DNA from: 3107 sp965216225 | GTDB taxonomy: Bacteria > Pseudomonadota > Alphaproteobacteria > Rhodobacterales > Rhodobacteraceae | Length of the DNA: 64,000 bases | Direction of reading: 5' to 3' | NCBI GenBank assembly: GCA_965216225.1 | Contig: CBDCFF010000034.1 | Location: 1 to 64,000, forward strand | Shown here: piece by piece, positions 27,029-36,860 of the stretch | Layout of the letters: each line of letters starts with the position of its first letter | Numbering within the stretch: the first letter of the stretch is position 1 | Notes under the pieces: generated by a model | Seen by the model: the letters and a program-made list of their open reading frames with translations, nothing else | What the model was told of the DNA's origin: nothing | Databases searched by the model: none | Program-made: the position numbers and the translations under genes

Positions 27029-27082
27029 ATGATGACACGCATCGCGACGATCACTGGTCGAATTACCTGCCCGGCGCTCTGA
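27029..27082 (+). CDS. Putative ileS leader peptide rich in Ile and Thr codons
   Basis: A 17-codon ORF, MMTRIATITGRITCPAL, between the candidate promoter and ileS. It has three Ile codons and four Thr codons. It is followed by GC-rich stems (CCGGGA-caaggcg-TTCCGG at about 27096-27114 and GGCG/CGCC alternatives), the layout expected of ribosome-mediated attenuation, where stalling at Ile codons would raise IleS expression. The coding call rests on codon content and position only. Confidence 0.4.
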   Translation: MMTRIATITGRITCPAL

Positions 27083-27178
27083 ACATCCGAGCCGCCGGGA
27101 CAAGGCGTTCCGGCCACCGCGCCGCCGCTTTCAGACCAGACACAGACCCGGATACCGACAATGCTAGGGACCACAAGC

Positions 27179-30100
27179 ATGTGTGCCGAGACGCCTGACT
27201 ACAAAGATACGCTGAACCTGCCCCGGACCGGATTCCCGATGCGCGCGGGCCTGCCGAAACGCGAACCCGGCTGGCTGAAACGCTGGCAGGAGATCGGCAT
27301 CTATGATCGCCTTCGCGCCCGCGCCGGAGGACGAGAGAGCTTTACCCTCCACGATGGCCCGCCCTATGCGAACGGGCATCTGCACATCGGCCACGCGCAG
27401 AACAAGATCCTGAAGGACATGGTTGTGCGGTCCCAGCAGATGATGGGCAGGAACGCGCGCTATATCCCCGGCTGGGATTGCCACGGTCTGCCGATCGAAT
27501 GGAAAATCGAAGAGCAATACCGCGCCGCGGGCAGGAACAGGGACGACGTGGATATTGTCGATTTCCGCCGGGAATGCCGGAAATTCGCCGAGGGCTGGAT
27601 CGACATCCAGCGAGAGGAATTCAAGCGCCTTGGCGTGATCGGCAAATGGGAAGACCCCTACCTGACCATGGATTTCCATGCCGAACGGGTGATTGCCGGG
27701 GAATTCATGAAATTCCTGATGACCGGTACGCTCTACCAGGGTTCCAAGCCGGTCATGTGGTCGCCGGTGGAAAAGACCGCGCTGGCCGAGGCCGAGGTCG
27801 AATATCACGACAAGGAAAGTTTCACCGTATGGGTGAAGTTCCGTGTTCACGATGCGCCTGCGGAGCATCTGAAAGATGCCTGCGTCGTGATCTGGACCAC
27901 AACGCCGTGGACGCTGCCGTCGAACAAGGCCGTCGTCTATGGCGGGGACATTGCCTATGGCCTTTACGAAGTCGTTGACAGCCCGCAGGAATGCTGGGCC
28001 GGGAAGGGCGAGAAATACCTGTTGGCCGACAGGCTGGCGGAGGATGTCCTGCGCCGCGCCCGGCTGGAGCCTGCAATGTATCGCCGGGTTGCGGATGTTT
28101 CGGCGGACGAACTCGGCACGATCACCGTGGCGCACCCGCTGAAGGGCGCGGAAGGTTCCGATGGTGAGTGGGACGATCCGCGCGATTTCCGGGCAGCCGG
28201 TTTCGTGACGGATGAAGAGGGCACAGGCTTTGTTCACTGTGCGCCTTCGCACGGGATGGAAGAATTCGAACTGTATCGCGATCTGGGTATGCTGGAACAG
28301 GTCATCACCTGCAACGTGATGGAAGATGGCCGCTTCCGCGACGATCTGCCTTTCTTCGGCGGCAAGGCGATCCTGAAGCCCGATGGCGGGGAAGGCGATG
28401 CCAACAGAGCGGTCATTGACAAGCTGGCAGAGGTTGGCGGCCTTCTTGCACGCGGCAGGATCAGACACTCCTACCCGCACAGCTGGCGTTCCAGGGCCCC
28501 GGTGATCTATCGCAACACGCCGCAATGGTTTGCCGCCATCGACCGGGAAGTCGGCGACGGGCAGGACGAATACGGCAGAACGATCCGGGAACGGGCGCTG
28601 AGGTCCATCGACGAACTGGTCACATGGACACCCGAAACCGGGCGCAACCGGCTTTACAGCATGGTCGCGGCGCGGCCCGACTGGGTGCTTTCCCGCCAAC
28701 GCGCCTGGGGCGTGCCGCTGACCTGTTTCACCAGAAAGGGCGCGCAGCCGACCGATGCCGGCTTTCTGCTGCGAAACGAAGACGTGAACGCCCGGATTGC
28801 CGCCGCGTTCGAGGCCGAAGGGGCGGACGCCTGGTACAGGGACGGCGCCAGAGAGCGGTTCCTGTCGGGCATCGTGATTCCGCAGGACTATGATCAGGTC
28901 TTCGACATTCTCGATGTGTGGTTCGATTCCGGCTCCACCCACGCTTTCGTTCTGCGCGACCGCGGGGACGGATCGGAGGACGGTCTGGCCGATCTCTATC
29001 TGGAAGGCACGGACCAGCATCGCGGCTGGTTCCATTCCTCGATGCTGCAAGCCTGCGGAACACGGGGCCGGGCGCCCTATCGCGGGGTGTTGACCCACGG
29101 GTTCACGCTCGATGGCAAGGGCAACAAGATGTCCAAGTCGCTGGGCAACACCATCGCGCCGGATCAGGTCGTGCAGCAATACGGGGCCGACATTCTGCGG
29201 CTCTGGGTGGCGCAATCCGATTATACCGCCGATCTCAGGATCAGCGACGAGATTCTGAAAGGCGTGGCCGACAGCTATCGCCGCCTGCGCAACACGATGC
29301 GCTTCATTCTGGGTTCTCTGGCGCACGTCACCGGGGCGGATCGCGCAGACCCCGCAGACCCGGCAGAGATGCCGGAACTGGAACGCTGGGTGCTGCACCG
29401 TCTGGCGGAGCTTGATCGCATCATGCGCGCCGGTTATGCGAAATACGATTTTCAGGGCGTGTTTCAGGCGATCTTCACCTTTGCGACGGTCGATCTGTCG
29501 AGTTTCTATTTCGACATCCGCAAGGACGCGCTTTATTGCGATGGCGACAGCCCGCGCCGCCGCGCCGCGCGCACGGTGCTCGATATTCTGTATCACCGCC
29601 TGACCGCGTGGCTGGCCCCGATCCTGGCCTTCACGATGGAAGAGGCATGGCTGGAGCAGAATCCGGGCGAAGGCAGTTCGATCCACTTGCAGGATATGCC
29701 TGAAACGCCCGCCGACTGGCTGAACGAACCGCTGGCCGCCAAATGGGCGGGCATCCGCCGGGTGCGCCGGGTGGTGACGGCGGCGCTGGAAGTGCAGCGA
29801 AGCGACAGGGTGATCGGTGCTTCGCTGGAGGCTGCGCCGGTGATTCATGTGCGCGATCCCGACATGCTTGCCGCGTTGAAGACGGTGGCGTTCAAGGACA
29901 TCTGCATCACCTCCGGCATCATGCTGACCGGCGATCCGTCCCCCGCCGAAGCCTTTCGCCTGCCGGAAGTCGGCGGCGTCGGTGTGGTTTTCGAGAAGGC
30001 CGAAGGCGGCAAGTGCCGGCGCTGCTGGAAAATCCTGCCGGATGTGGGCAGCCACGCCCATGCGGAAACCTGCGCGCGCTGCAATGACGCCCTGGGGTGA
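27179..30100 (+). CDS. ileS: Isoleucyl-tRNA synthetase
   Basis: 973 aa class I synthetase charging tRNA-Ile, with an editing domain for valine. HIGH is at 69-72 (YANGHLHIGHAQNK), KMSKS at 650-654 (GNKMSKSLGN), and editing-domain signatures include VIWTTTPWTLPSN and GTGFVHCAPSHG. The C-terminus ends in a zinc-binding CRRCWK..CARCNDAL. ATG 27179 with AGGGA upstream is chosen over the in-frame ATG 27161, which lacks a binding site. Alone in its transcription unit, apart from the possible leader. Confidence 0.97.
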   Translation: MCAETPDYKDTLNLPRTGFPMRAGLPKREPGWLKRWQEIGIYDRLRARAGGRESFTLHDGPPYANGHLHIGHAQNKILKDMVVRSQQMMGRNARYIPGWDCHGLPIEWKIEEQYRAAGRNRDDVDIVDFRRECRKFAEGWIDIQREEFKRLGVIGKWEDPYLTMDFHAERVIAGEFMKFLMTGTLYQGSKPVMWSPVEKTALAEAEVEYHDKESFTVWVKFRVHDAPAEHLKDACVVIWTTTPWTLPSNKAVVYGGDIAYGLYEVVDSPQECWAGKGEKYLLADRLAEDVLRRARLEPAMYRRVADVSADELGTITVAHPLKGAEGSDGEWDDPRDFRAAGFVTDEEGTGFVHCAPSHGMEEFELYRDLGMLEQVITCNVMEDGRFRDDLPFFGGKAILKPDGGEGDANRAVIDKLAEVGGLLARGRIRHSYPHSWRSRAPVIYRNTPQWFAAIDREVGDGQDEYGRTIRERALRSIDELVTWTPETGRNRLYSMVAARPDWVLSRQRAWGVPLTCFTRKGAQPTDAGFLLRNEDVNARIAAAFEAEGADAWYRDGARERFLSGIVIPQDYDQVFDILDVWFDSGSTHAFVLRDRGDGSEDGLADLYLEGTDQHRGWFHSSMLQACGTRGRAPYRGVLTHGFTLDGKGNKMSKSLGNTIAPDQVVQQYGADILRLWVAQSDYTADLRISDEILKGVADSYRRLRNTMRFILGSLAHVTGADRADPADPAEMPELERWVLHRLAELDRIMRAGYAKYDFQGVFQAIFTFATVDLSSFYFDIRKDALYCDGDSPRRRAARTVLDILYHRLTAWLAPILAFTMEEAWLEQNPGEGSSIHLQDMPETPADWLNEPLAAKWAGIRRVRRVVTAALEVQRSDRVIGASLEAAPVIHVRDPDMLAALKTVAFKDICITSGIMLTGDPSPAEAFRLPEVGGVGVVFEKAEGGKCRRCWKILPDVGSHAHAETCARCNDALG

Positions 30101-30117
30101 CGTTCATCGGCCCTGAC

Positions 30118-30146
30118 GGGCGTTTCCCGCAGGAAACGGAACGCCC
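30118..30146 (+). terminator. Hairpin after ileS (weak terminator)
   Basis: GGGCGTTTCC-cgca-GGAAACGGAACGCCC can fold with CGTTTCC/GGAAACG or with GGGCGTT/AACGCCC. Only a short CTTGT follows, so termination would be inefficient or Rho-aided. Confidence 0.35.
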
Positions 30147-30187
30147 GCGCCCTTGTGCCGGAGTATTTCTTCACCCATTGTCGGTCC

Positions 30188-30643
30188 ATGAATGTCGGTG
30201 TGGCGGATACCTCTTTCGGACGCCTCGGCCTTGTCGAGGAAGACGGCGCGATTGTCCGGCTGCTGTGGGATGCGCAGCCGGCGGGAGAGCAGACGCCGTT
30301 GCTCTCCGAAGGGTGTCGCCAGCTTGCCGCCTATTTCGCCGGGGCGCTGACGGAGTTCGACTTGCCCATGCGCATAAGGGGTTCCGGGTTTCAGCGGGAT
30401 GTCTGCGCGGCGATGTCGGCCATCCCGTTCGGCGAGACCCGCACCTATGGCGACATCGCCAGGAAACTCGGCGTACCCGCGCAGGCCGTGGGCGGGGCTT
30501 GTGGCGGCAACCCGATCCCGGTTGTCGTCCCGTGTCATCGGGTTCTGGGCGCAAATGGACTCGGAGGATTTTCCGGGCCGGGCGGGGTCGGGATGAAAGT
30601 GGCGTTATTGCGCCATGAAGGCGCGGCGGGGCTGTTGATATGA
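30188..30643 (+). CDS. ogt: Methylated-DNA-[protein]-cysteine S-methyltransferase
   Basis: 151 aa suicide DNA-repair protein removing O6-alkyl groups from guanine. The active-site motif is VVVPCHRVLG with Cys116, preceded by the DNA-binding FGETRTYGDIARKLGVPAQAVGGACGGNP. ATG 30188 (MNVGVADTSFG) fits the family start; the 11 upstream codons are not conserved. It ends 7 bp before the transporter gene, so the two were probably co-transcribed. Confidence 0.93.
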   Translation: MNVGVADTSFGRLGLVEEDGAIVRLLWDAQPAGEQTPLLSEGCRQLAAYFAGALTEFDLPMRIRGSGFQRDVCAAMSAIPFGETRTYGDIARKLGVPAQAVGGACGGNPIPVVVPCHRVLGANGLGGFSGPGGVGMKVALLRHEGAAGLLI

Positions 30644-30650
30644 GGCGCGG

Positions 30651-31433
30651 GTGAGCGCGGGAGTGTTTCTGGCCGTGCTCTTTGCGGCGTTTCTTCATGC
30701 AGGCTGGAATGCGCTGATCAAGACCGGGGGCGACCCGTTTCAGGCGATGTTCACGATGTCTTCGGCGCAGGGGCTGATGGGGGTGATCATGCTTCTGTTC
30801 CTGCCGGCGCCGGCCGGTGCGGTCTGGCCGTGGCTCATCGCTTCCGGCGTGATTCATTCGTGCTACAAGCTGTTTCTGGCCTCGGCCTATGAACACGGCG
30901 ATCTCAGCCGCGTTTATCCGGTCGCAAGGGGCGCTGCCCCGATGATTGTGCTGGCGGTGGGGGCTTTCGTGCTGGCCGACGAACTGGATGCGATGGATTA
31001 TCCGGGTGTCGTCGTGATCGGCTGCGGGGTCATCCTGATGGCGCGGGGCATCTTCGGCAACGGCGAATCCCGGCGGATGCTGCCCTGGGCGCTGCCGGGG
31101 CGACGGCCGGGTATTCCCTGGTCGATGGGACCGGCGCGCGGATCGGCGGTGACGCGACGCAGTTCGTCGCCTGGATGTTCGCGCTGGACGGGGTGATTTT
31201 CGCGCTGCTCTACCTTGTACGCGGTGGCGTCATGCCGAAGGTGCCGGTCGCGTGGGGCAGGGGCTCGGTTGCCGGGGCCGCATCGCTTGGCGCTTACTGG
31301 ATTGCGGTCTTTGCGATGACGGTCGCGCCGATCTCTCTGGTCGCTGCGTTGCGCGAAACCTCGATCCTGTTCGCGGTGCTGATCGGGGTGTTCCTGTTTG
31401 GCGAGCGGCTGGACCGGGGCAAGGCGGTCTCGG
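30651..31433 (+). pseudogene. EamA/DMT-family transporter, frameshifted and 3'-truncated
   Basis: Ten-helix drug/metabolite exporter type. The first EamA half (FLAVLFAAFLHAGWNALIKTGGDP.. to YPGVVVIGCGVILMARGIFG) is in one frame. At about 31095 a single-base change shifts the frame, and the second half (TAGYSLVDGTGARIGGDATQFVAWMFALDGVIFALLYL.. ISLVAALRETSILFAVLIGVFLFGERLDRGKAVSAS) continues one frame over. The final helix is missing, replaced at about 31434 by an IS256 fragment. Substrate unknown. Confidence 0.82.
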
Positions 31434-31615
31434 CGAGCTGTTGAAGGGCTGCGAGCGGCCCGAGGGTCTGCCTGGCGATGCCGGGCTGCTGAGAGAGCCG
31501 AAGATCAAGCTGATGGAGCGGATGCCCGGGGCTGAGTTGACATCTCATCCGGGCTATGAGGAAGGCAAGGATGCGCCACCGGGCCAGCCCAATCGACGCA
31601 CCGGCGCCGCCGGCA
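31434..31615 (+). mobile_element. IS256 transposase fragment
   Basis: The codons ELLKGCERPEGLPGDAGLL.. to PGYEEGKDAPPGQPNRR match residues about 12-70 of the intact IS256 transposase at 51778-52995 with about 80% identity. Both ends are lost: the left abuts the DMT gene, the right abuts IS481. Confidence 0.8.
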
Positions 31616-32582
31616 TGTCACATCCCGTGTGATTGTATGGCTTCTTTCTGAAGAGCTCGGGCTTTTCTCGATGCCAGTCCTTGAGCGCATCGATTGGCGT
31701 GCGGCCCTTCAGAACGGATTGCGGCAGCTGGCCGTTGTAGAGGCGGACGTAGCGGAGAAGCGTCTGTTCGAGGTCCTCGCCGCTGCGGAAACGGTGGCTC
31801 TGGAGCACGTCCTCGATCCGACCGTTGAAACGCTCGACCATGCCGTTGGTCTGCGGCCGCATCGGTGGGGCCAGGCGATGCTCGATCCCGAACCCGGCGC
31901 AGAGGCGGTCGAACTCGTGATTGCCGGTCGCGGCGCGGCGGCGAAGGCCGAAGAGCCTGTCGGTGAACTCCCTGCCATTGTCCGTCAGCACGCGGGTGAT
32001 CCGCATCGGGGCGGCGCGCTCCAGATCGCGCAGGAACCGGCGGGCGTTGGCCGCAGTCTTCGCCGGATGGATGCGCACGAAGACCCGGCGGGTGGCGCGG
32101 TCGATCGCGACGAACAGATACCGGCGCTTCTCCTCATCGGCCATCTGCGGCAGGTATTTCACGTCGATGTGGATGTCGCCGGGCTCGTATGCCTTGAAAG
32201 GCTTGTGCGCGGGCTTCGCCACCTTCGGCTTCAGGTCACGGAGGGAGCCGACCCCATGACGGCGCAGGCATCGGCGCAGGCATCGATCCAGCCCGGAGCG
32301 CGAGACGTTCGGGTTGAGAAACTCGCGGACCACGGCGAGCAGGTCGTCGAGCGGCAGCAGCAGCGTCTGTCTCAGCGAGACCGCCACGGCCTCCTGCGCC
32401 GGTGTCAGCGTGGTCTGCAACCTGTGCGCCGTGTGGCTCCGATCATGGACGGTGTCTCCAGACAGTCTGCTCCGGGATGCCATAGCGCTCTGCCACGATC
32501 CACGCTGGTTCTTTGCTCGCCTGGATTGCGGCCCTGATCTTCGGCGTCGTCGTCGCCTGCTGGTGCAAAGAAATCAGCATGT
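31616..32582 (-). pseudogene. IS481 family transposase, copy 1, frameshifted
   Basis: The N-terminal helix-turn-helix starts at ATG 32582 (MLISLHQQATTTPKIRAAIQAS..GIPEQTVWR). About 16 bp are lost just after (the KWRKRD region of copy 2), breaking the frame. The rest continues in another frame with a complete rve DDE core: GDIHIDVKYLPQM, RVLTDNGREFTDRLF and PQTNGMVERFNGRIEDVL. A 12-bp duplication (CLRRCLRR) is also present. No stop codon lies inside the element; the frame reads out through the terminal repeat. Confidence 0.82.
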
Positions 32583-32672
32583 CTTTCCCCCGTCCCGAAT
32601 CTCACGCAAGATTGATCTTGCCATGAACAGGCCGGAACGGCGAGGGGCCATCTGATCGTCCGGGATGGAACA
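31616..32672 (-). mobile_element. IS481 copy 1 (1057 bp)
   Basis: Ends TGTCACATCCCGTGTGATTG (31616) and inverted TGTTCCATCCCGGACGATCA (32672). No matching flanks were found, so the surroundings were rearranged later. A 26-bp spacer separates it from IS630a copy 3. Confidence 0.85.
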
Positions 32673-32698
32673 GGTAGCCTCAGGGGGCAGGTCACCTA

Positions 32699-33862
32699 GT
32701 CACCTGCATCTAAAGTTCGGCACATGAGTTTTGTTGGGCGCGTTGGCAGAACCGCTTGACAGAGGCGAGGATATGGTCGGCGGGTTTGACCCATTTGCAG
32801 GGTTTGGGGTTTTCGTTATGGGCCTCGATAAATGCAGCGATATCGGCTTCCGGTTCCGCCGTTGAACGATGGACGCCGCGCTGCAGTTGCTTGCGCGTCA
32901 GTTCAGCAAACCAACGCTCCACCTGATTGATCCAACCAGCCGAGGTCGGTGTGAAGTGGACATGCCAATGCGGGCGGCGTGCCAGCCAGGCCTTGATCTT
33001 CGGGGTTTTGTGGGTGGCGTAATTGTCCATGACGATATGCACCTCCGGCCCGTCCGGCATCTGCCGGTCGATCTGTTTGAGGAAGTCGAGGAACCCGGTG
33101 GCGCGGCGCCGCTTGCAGCATTTGCCGATCACGGCGCCGGTGGCGATATCCAGTGCTGCAAAAAGCGACGTCGTGGCGTGTCGGATGCAGGTGTGGGTGC
33201 GCCGCTCGGCCACGCCGGGCGCCATTGGCAGCACAGGCCGTTCGCGATCCAGCGCCTGGATTTGCGATTTCTCGTCAACACACAACACGACAGCCCTGTT
33301 CGGCGGTGACAGGTACAGCCCGACGATATCGTGCACCTTGTCCACCAACAGCGGGTCGGTTGAGAGCTTGAATGTCTCGCTTCGGTGCGGTTGCAGGCCG
33401 AACCCGTTCCAAATCCGCCGGAGGGTGGTGTGCGACAGTCCCGTCGCGGCTGCCATGCTTCGGAGCGACCAATGGGTCGCATCCCTCGGGGTCGTGTTCA
33501 GCGTGCGCTCAATCACCGCGGTCACCTGATCGTCCGACACGGTGCGCGGGCGACCGGAGCGGTATTCGTCGGTGAGACCTTCAATCCGGCATCGCACAAA
33601 ACGTCTGCGCCATTTGCCGACTGTGTGTTCATGCACCCCAAGCCGGGCCGCCACTTCCTTGCTCGCCAATCCATCGGCGCACAGCAGGATCATCCGGCAT
33701 CGGTCCGACAGCGAACGTGCCGCTTTGTGACGCCGAACCTGACCCTCGAGAAAACGGCGCTCATCTTCGCTCAGAACCACTGCATCCGCCAAACGTCCCA
33801 CCATCGCAACATCCTTCTCAATTCCCGCTCAGTCAATGATACAAAGTACAATTCCGGGGGAC
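32699..33862 (-). mobile_element. IS630a copy 3 (1164 bp)
   Basis: Left TA at 32697-32698 and end GTCACCTGCATC. The right end is slightly worn (..TTCCGGGGGAC), followed by CA where TA is expected, then IS5c copy 3. Confidence 0.87.
32710..33804 (-). CDS. IS630 family transposase (copy 3)
   Basis: 364 aa and intact, with the same catalytic motifs as copies 1 and 2 (VLCVDEKSQ, VMDNYATHK, INQVERWF). Scattered substitutions (CKRRRATGF, TRKQLQRG, AEPEADIA) make it the most diverged of the three. Confidence 0.9.
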   Translation of the reverse strand: MVGRLADAVVLSEDERRFLEGQVRRHKAARSLSDRCRMILLCADGLASKEVAARLGVHEHTVGKWRRRFVRCRIEGLTDEYRSGRPRTVSDDQVTAVIERTLNTTPRDATHWSLRSMAAATGLSHTTLRRIWNGFGLQPHRSETFKLSTDPLLVDKVHDIVGLYLSPPNRAVVLCVDEKSQIQALDRERPVLPMAPGVAERRTHTCIRHATTSLFAALDIATGAVIGKCCKRRRATGFLDFLKQIDRQMPDGPEVHIVMDNYATHKTPKIKAWLARRPHWHVHFTPTSAGWINQVERWFAELTRKQLQRGVHRSTAEPEADIAAFIEAHNENPKPCKWVKPADHILASVKRFCQRAQQNSCAEL

Positions 33863-33864
33863 CA

Positions 33865-34707
33865 GGGTCAGGCCTCATAGCCAGAATATGACGGTTGCAG
33901 CGATGTATATGGCGGATTTGAATATATGTGCGCATCGGTCATAGCGCATCGCGATGCGCCTCCAATCCTTGAGTTTTGCGAACAGGTTTTCAACCTTGTG
34001 CCGCCTCTTGTACGTTTCGGCGCAGTGGGGGATGGTTTTTTTGCGGTTTTTCCTTGAAGGGATGCAAACCTCAATCTTCTGATCTTCAATGATTTTTCGA
34101 ACCTTTACGCTGTCGTAGCCCCGATCCGCGATCAGAACCCTGGCCGCAGGCAGGTCGGGCAGCAAAACATCCGCGCCCTTGAAGTCGCTACGCTGACCCG
34201 CCGTCAGATGCAGCCTGACAGGGCGACCCGCACCGTCTCCAACGACATGCAGTTTCGTATTCAGCCCTCCCTTTGTACGCCCGATCAGGCGCGGCCCACC
34301 CGCTGATCGGAGCCCCCTTTTTGAGGCTGGACGCCGTGCGATGTGCTTTGAGATGGGTTGCGTCAATCATGAGGGTGTCGGCGTCCGGGCCAGAGGGGTT
34401 GGCCAATTCTTCGAAAATTCGTTCGAAAATACCTTTGCGGGACCAGCGCACAAACCGATTGTAGAGCGTTTTGTGAGGGCCGTATTCGGCAGGCGCATCG
34501 CGCCAGCGTAGACCGTTGCGAATAATGAAAATAATACCACTCAACACACGACGGTCATCGACCCTGGGCTTGCCATGGGGCTTGGGAAAGAAGGGCTCAA
34601 GGCGCGCTGTTTGTGCCTCCGTCAGCCAGAAAGGATCGCTCATGTCACTACTCCGTTTTGCAGAACACTGATTCACACGTTCAAAACAAAGTCAATGGGT
34701 CCTGACC
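33865..34707 (-). mobile_element. IS5c copy 3
   Basis: GGGTCAGGCCTCATAGCC at 33865 and inverted GGGTCAGGACCCATTG ending at 34707; right flank TA 34708-34709. About 11 bp longer than copy 2 because of an insertion in the frame-junction region. Confidence 0.85.
33875..34643 (-). pseudogene. IS5c transposase, copy 3, with 11-bp insertion at the frame junction
   Basis: N-terminal frame from ATG 34643 (MSDPFWLTEAQTARLEPFFP, LRWRDAPAEYGPHKTLYNRF, MIDATHLKAHRTASSLKKG). C-terminal frame to 33875 (GRTKGGLNTKLHVVGDGAG, LIADRGYDSVKVRKI, RRHKVENLFAKLKD). About 11 extra bases (CCACCCGCTGA, about 34293-34303) sit just beyond the A5G5 slip site. The two halves remain in separate frames. Confidence 0.7.
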
Positions 34708-34711
34708 CTAA

Positions 34712-35155
34712 CTTGTGATTGCGAAAATACATGCATTCCCGTAACGCTGATCGGCTGCCTGACGCGGGCGTGTGCCCTTCGCGGCCCACTGATGGACCTG
34801 GCCGTTCTTCTGACCCACGCGTGCTTCATCCTGAAACCGGATTTCAACAGGCTTGTCCGGGGAGACGCCTTTCAGGCTTTCCGCCAGCTTGTGCGGGAAG
34901 TTTTTTTGAATGCCTCAATCGTTCGGGGGTCCTGCCCGGGATGCCGGGGCCGGGCGCTGACGTGTGAAAAGCCAAGAGAATGCAGCAGCTTTCCTACCGG
35001 GTTCTCATGATATTCCGCATCAAGGCGGGCCTTGATGAGCGCGGCCAGATCAGCACAGCGCCCCCGCACCACGCCGTCAGTCGCCGGATCAGGTCCTGCT
35101 GAATTGCCTTGAGCGTGGCCAGTTGCTCCGAGGTCAACCTGGGCTTGGGGCCTGT
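34712..35155 (-). pseudogene. Middle part of IS630b transposase
   Basis: It continues from the 5' part as TGPKPRLTSEQLATLKA, then shifts frame (PDPATDGVV.. CADLAALIKARLDAEYHE..VGKLLHSLGFSHVSARP), shifts again (NFPHKLAESLKGVSPDKPVEIRFQDEARVGQKNG, the first DDE acid), and ends at RYGNACIFAITS. The last two catalytic acids are absent. Confidence 0.7.
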
Positions 35156-35339
35156 TGCTGCGCGACAAACAAGGTGAGAATCCAGCGTCAATCAGGATGA
35201 GAACGCGTGTGCGGGGGCTCGCAGGGAGGGCGTAGCCCGACTGGGGAGGCCCCGCACACGCGTTTTGCCCTTTTGGGGCGGGCCTGACGGTTGTGGCCGG
35301 CTCGGATAAGGAATGATTTTCTGTGCAAGGGGATCGTTC

Positions 35340-36860
35340 ATGCCGGGCTGTCATGTCACTGACCAACAAATGAGGCTCTTCATGACGCTCAGATCGACCC
35401 ATTCCGTTGCCGTTGCCGCTGCCAAGGCGGGGATCAGCCAGGCAACGGGCTATCGGCTGCAAGCTGACCCAATTTTACCATCACAGAAGAAGGCCCCTCG
35501 CGGCCGGCGGCGTCCGGACCCGCTGGCGGACATTTTTGATGCGGAGGTCGTGCCGCTTCTGCGGTCCTCACCGGGGATCCGACCTGTGGCGGTTTACGAG
35601 GAGCTTCTGCGTCGGCATTCTGATCTGGGTACGGGCATCCGACGGACTCCGGAGCGACGGATACGCGCCTGGAATGCGGAACACGGCCCTGAACAGGACG
35701 TCATTTTCCGGCAGACCCACACACCGGGCAAAATGGGCCTGTCGGATTTCACCGCCATGGGCAAGTTGGGTGTGACCATTGCCGGTGAGGCACTGGGCCA
35801 TCGACTGTATCACTTCCGGCTTGCCTATAGCGGGTTTCAGCACGCCCACGTCGTGCTGGGCGGCGAAAGCTATGTGGCGCTGGCTGAGGGATTGCAGAAC
35901 GCCCTCTGGACGCTCGGCGGCGTGCCACACAATCATGGAACTGACAGCCTGTCGGCGGCCTTCAAGAACCTGGATAAGTCATCCCGGGCCGATCTAACCG
36001 ACCGCTTCGACGCCCTGTGCAACCATTATGGAATGACGCCGACGCGCAACAACAAGGGCGTCGCACACGAGAACGGTTCCATCGAGAGCCCCAATGGGCA
36101 TCTGAAGCGCACCATTGAGGACGCGCTGGTCATGCGTGGGTCGCGCGACTTCGAAAGCTTGCAAGATTATCGTCGCTTCATCGACGAGATCGTGGGCCGG
36201 ATCAACGCCCGCAATGCCAAGCGTATCGATGCGGAACGTGCGAGCCTCAGACCTTTGCCGACGCGGCGGACCACGGATTACGAGGAGATCACGTTGCGCG
36301 TCACTTCCTCCGGGGGCTTCACCTTGCGCAAGGTGTTCTACACCGTGCCATCCCGGTTGATCGGGCATCAGCTGCGGGTTCGGCTCTACGATGATCGGTT
36401 GGAGCTGTTCCTGGGAAGCTCTGCCCTGCTAACGCTGACACGCGGACGAGCCTCGAGCACCGGGAGCCATGGGCACGTGGTCAATTACCACCACGTCATC
36501 CACTCCTTGCGCAAAAAGCCCATGGCGCTGATGGGGCTGGTCTATCGGGATCAGCTATTCCCGCGCCGGGCGTTCCGTAACATGTTCGCATTCCTGCTGG
36601 AGCAGACCAGTGAGAAGGCGGCGTGTCGCATGGTTGTCGATCTTCTGGCGCTGGCACACGAGCGGGGCTGCGAGGCTGAATTGGCAGCGCAGCTTGAGGA
36701 GGACCTTCGCCAGAAGCGCCCGCCTGACATGGCGGCCCTACGCGCAGTGTTTAGCCCATCACAAGACGCACTCCCCCAAGTCGCGGTGCAACTGGCCGAC
36801 CTGTCATCTTACGACCAGTTGGTCGGCGGTACGCCATCCGCTCAGGAGGTGACAGCATGA
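35340..36860 (+). CDS. istA: IS21 transposase IstA (copy 2)
   Basis: 506 aa, no difference from copy 1 seen in the translated protein; same start choice (ATG 35340). Complete sequence conservation suggests very recent movement. Confidence 0.93.
   Translation: MPGCHVTDQQMRLFMTLRSTHSVAVAAAKAGISQATGYRLQADPILPSQKKAPRGRRRPDPLADIFDAEVVPLLRSSPGIRPVAVYEELLRRHSDLGTGIRRTPERRIRAWNAEHGPEQDVIFRQTHTPGKMGLSDFTAMGKLGVTIAGEALGHRLYHFRLAYSGFQHAHVVLGGESYVALAEGLQNALWTLGGVPHNHGTDSLSAAFKNLDKSSRADLTDRFDALCNHYGMTPTRNNKGVAHENGSIESPNGHLKRTIEDALVMRGSRDFESLQDYRRFIDEIVGRINARNAKRIDAERASLRPLPTRRTTDYEEITLRVTSSGGFTLRKVFYTVPSRLIGHQLRVRLYDDRLELFLGSSALLTLTRGRASSTGSHGHVVNYHHVIHSLRKKPMALMGLVYRDQLFPRRAFRNMFAFLLEQTSEKAACRMVVDLLALAHERGCEAELAAQLEEDLRQKRPPDMAALRAVFSPSQDALPQVAVQLADLSSYDQLVGGTPSAQEVTA

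Noticed and set aside
27164..30061. 965-codon open frame antisense to ileS
   Set aside because: High-GC shadow of the conserved ileS gene; no recognisable domain and no ribosome binding site.
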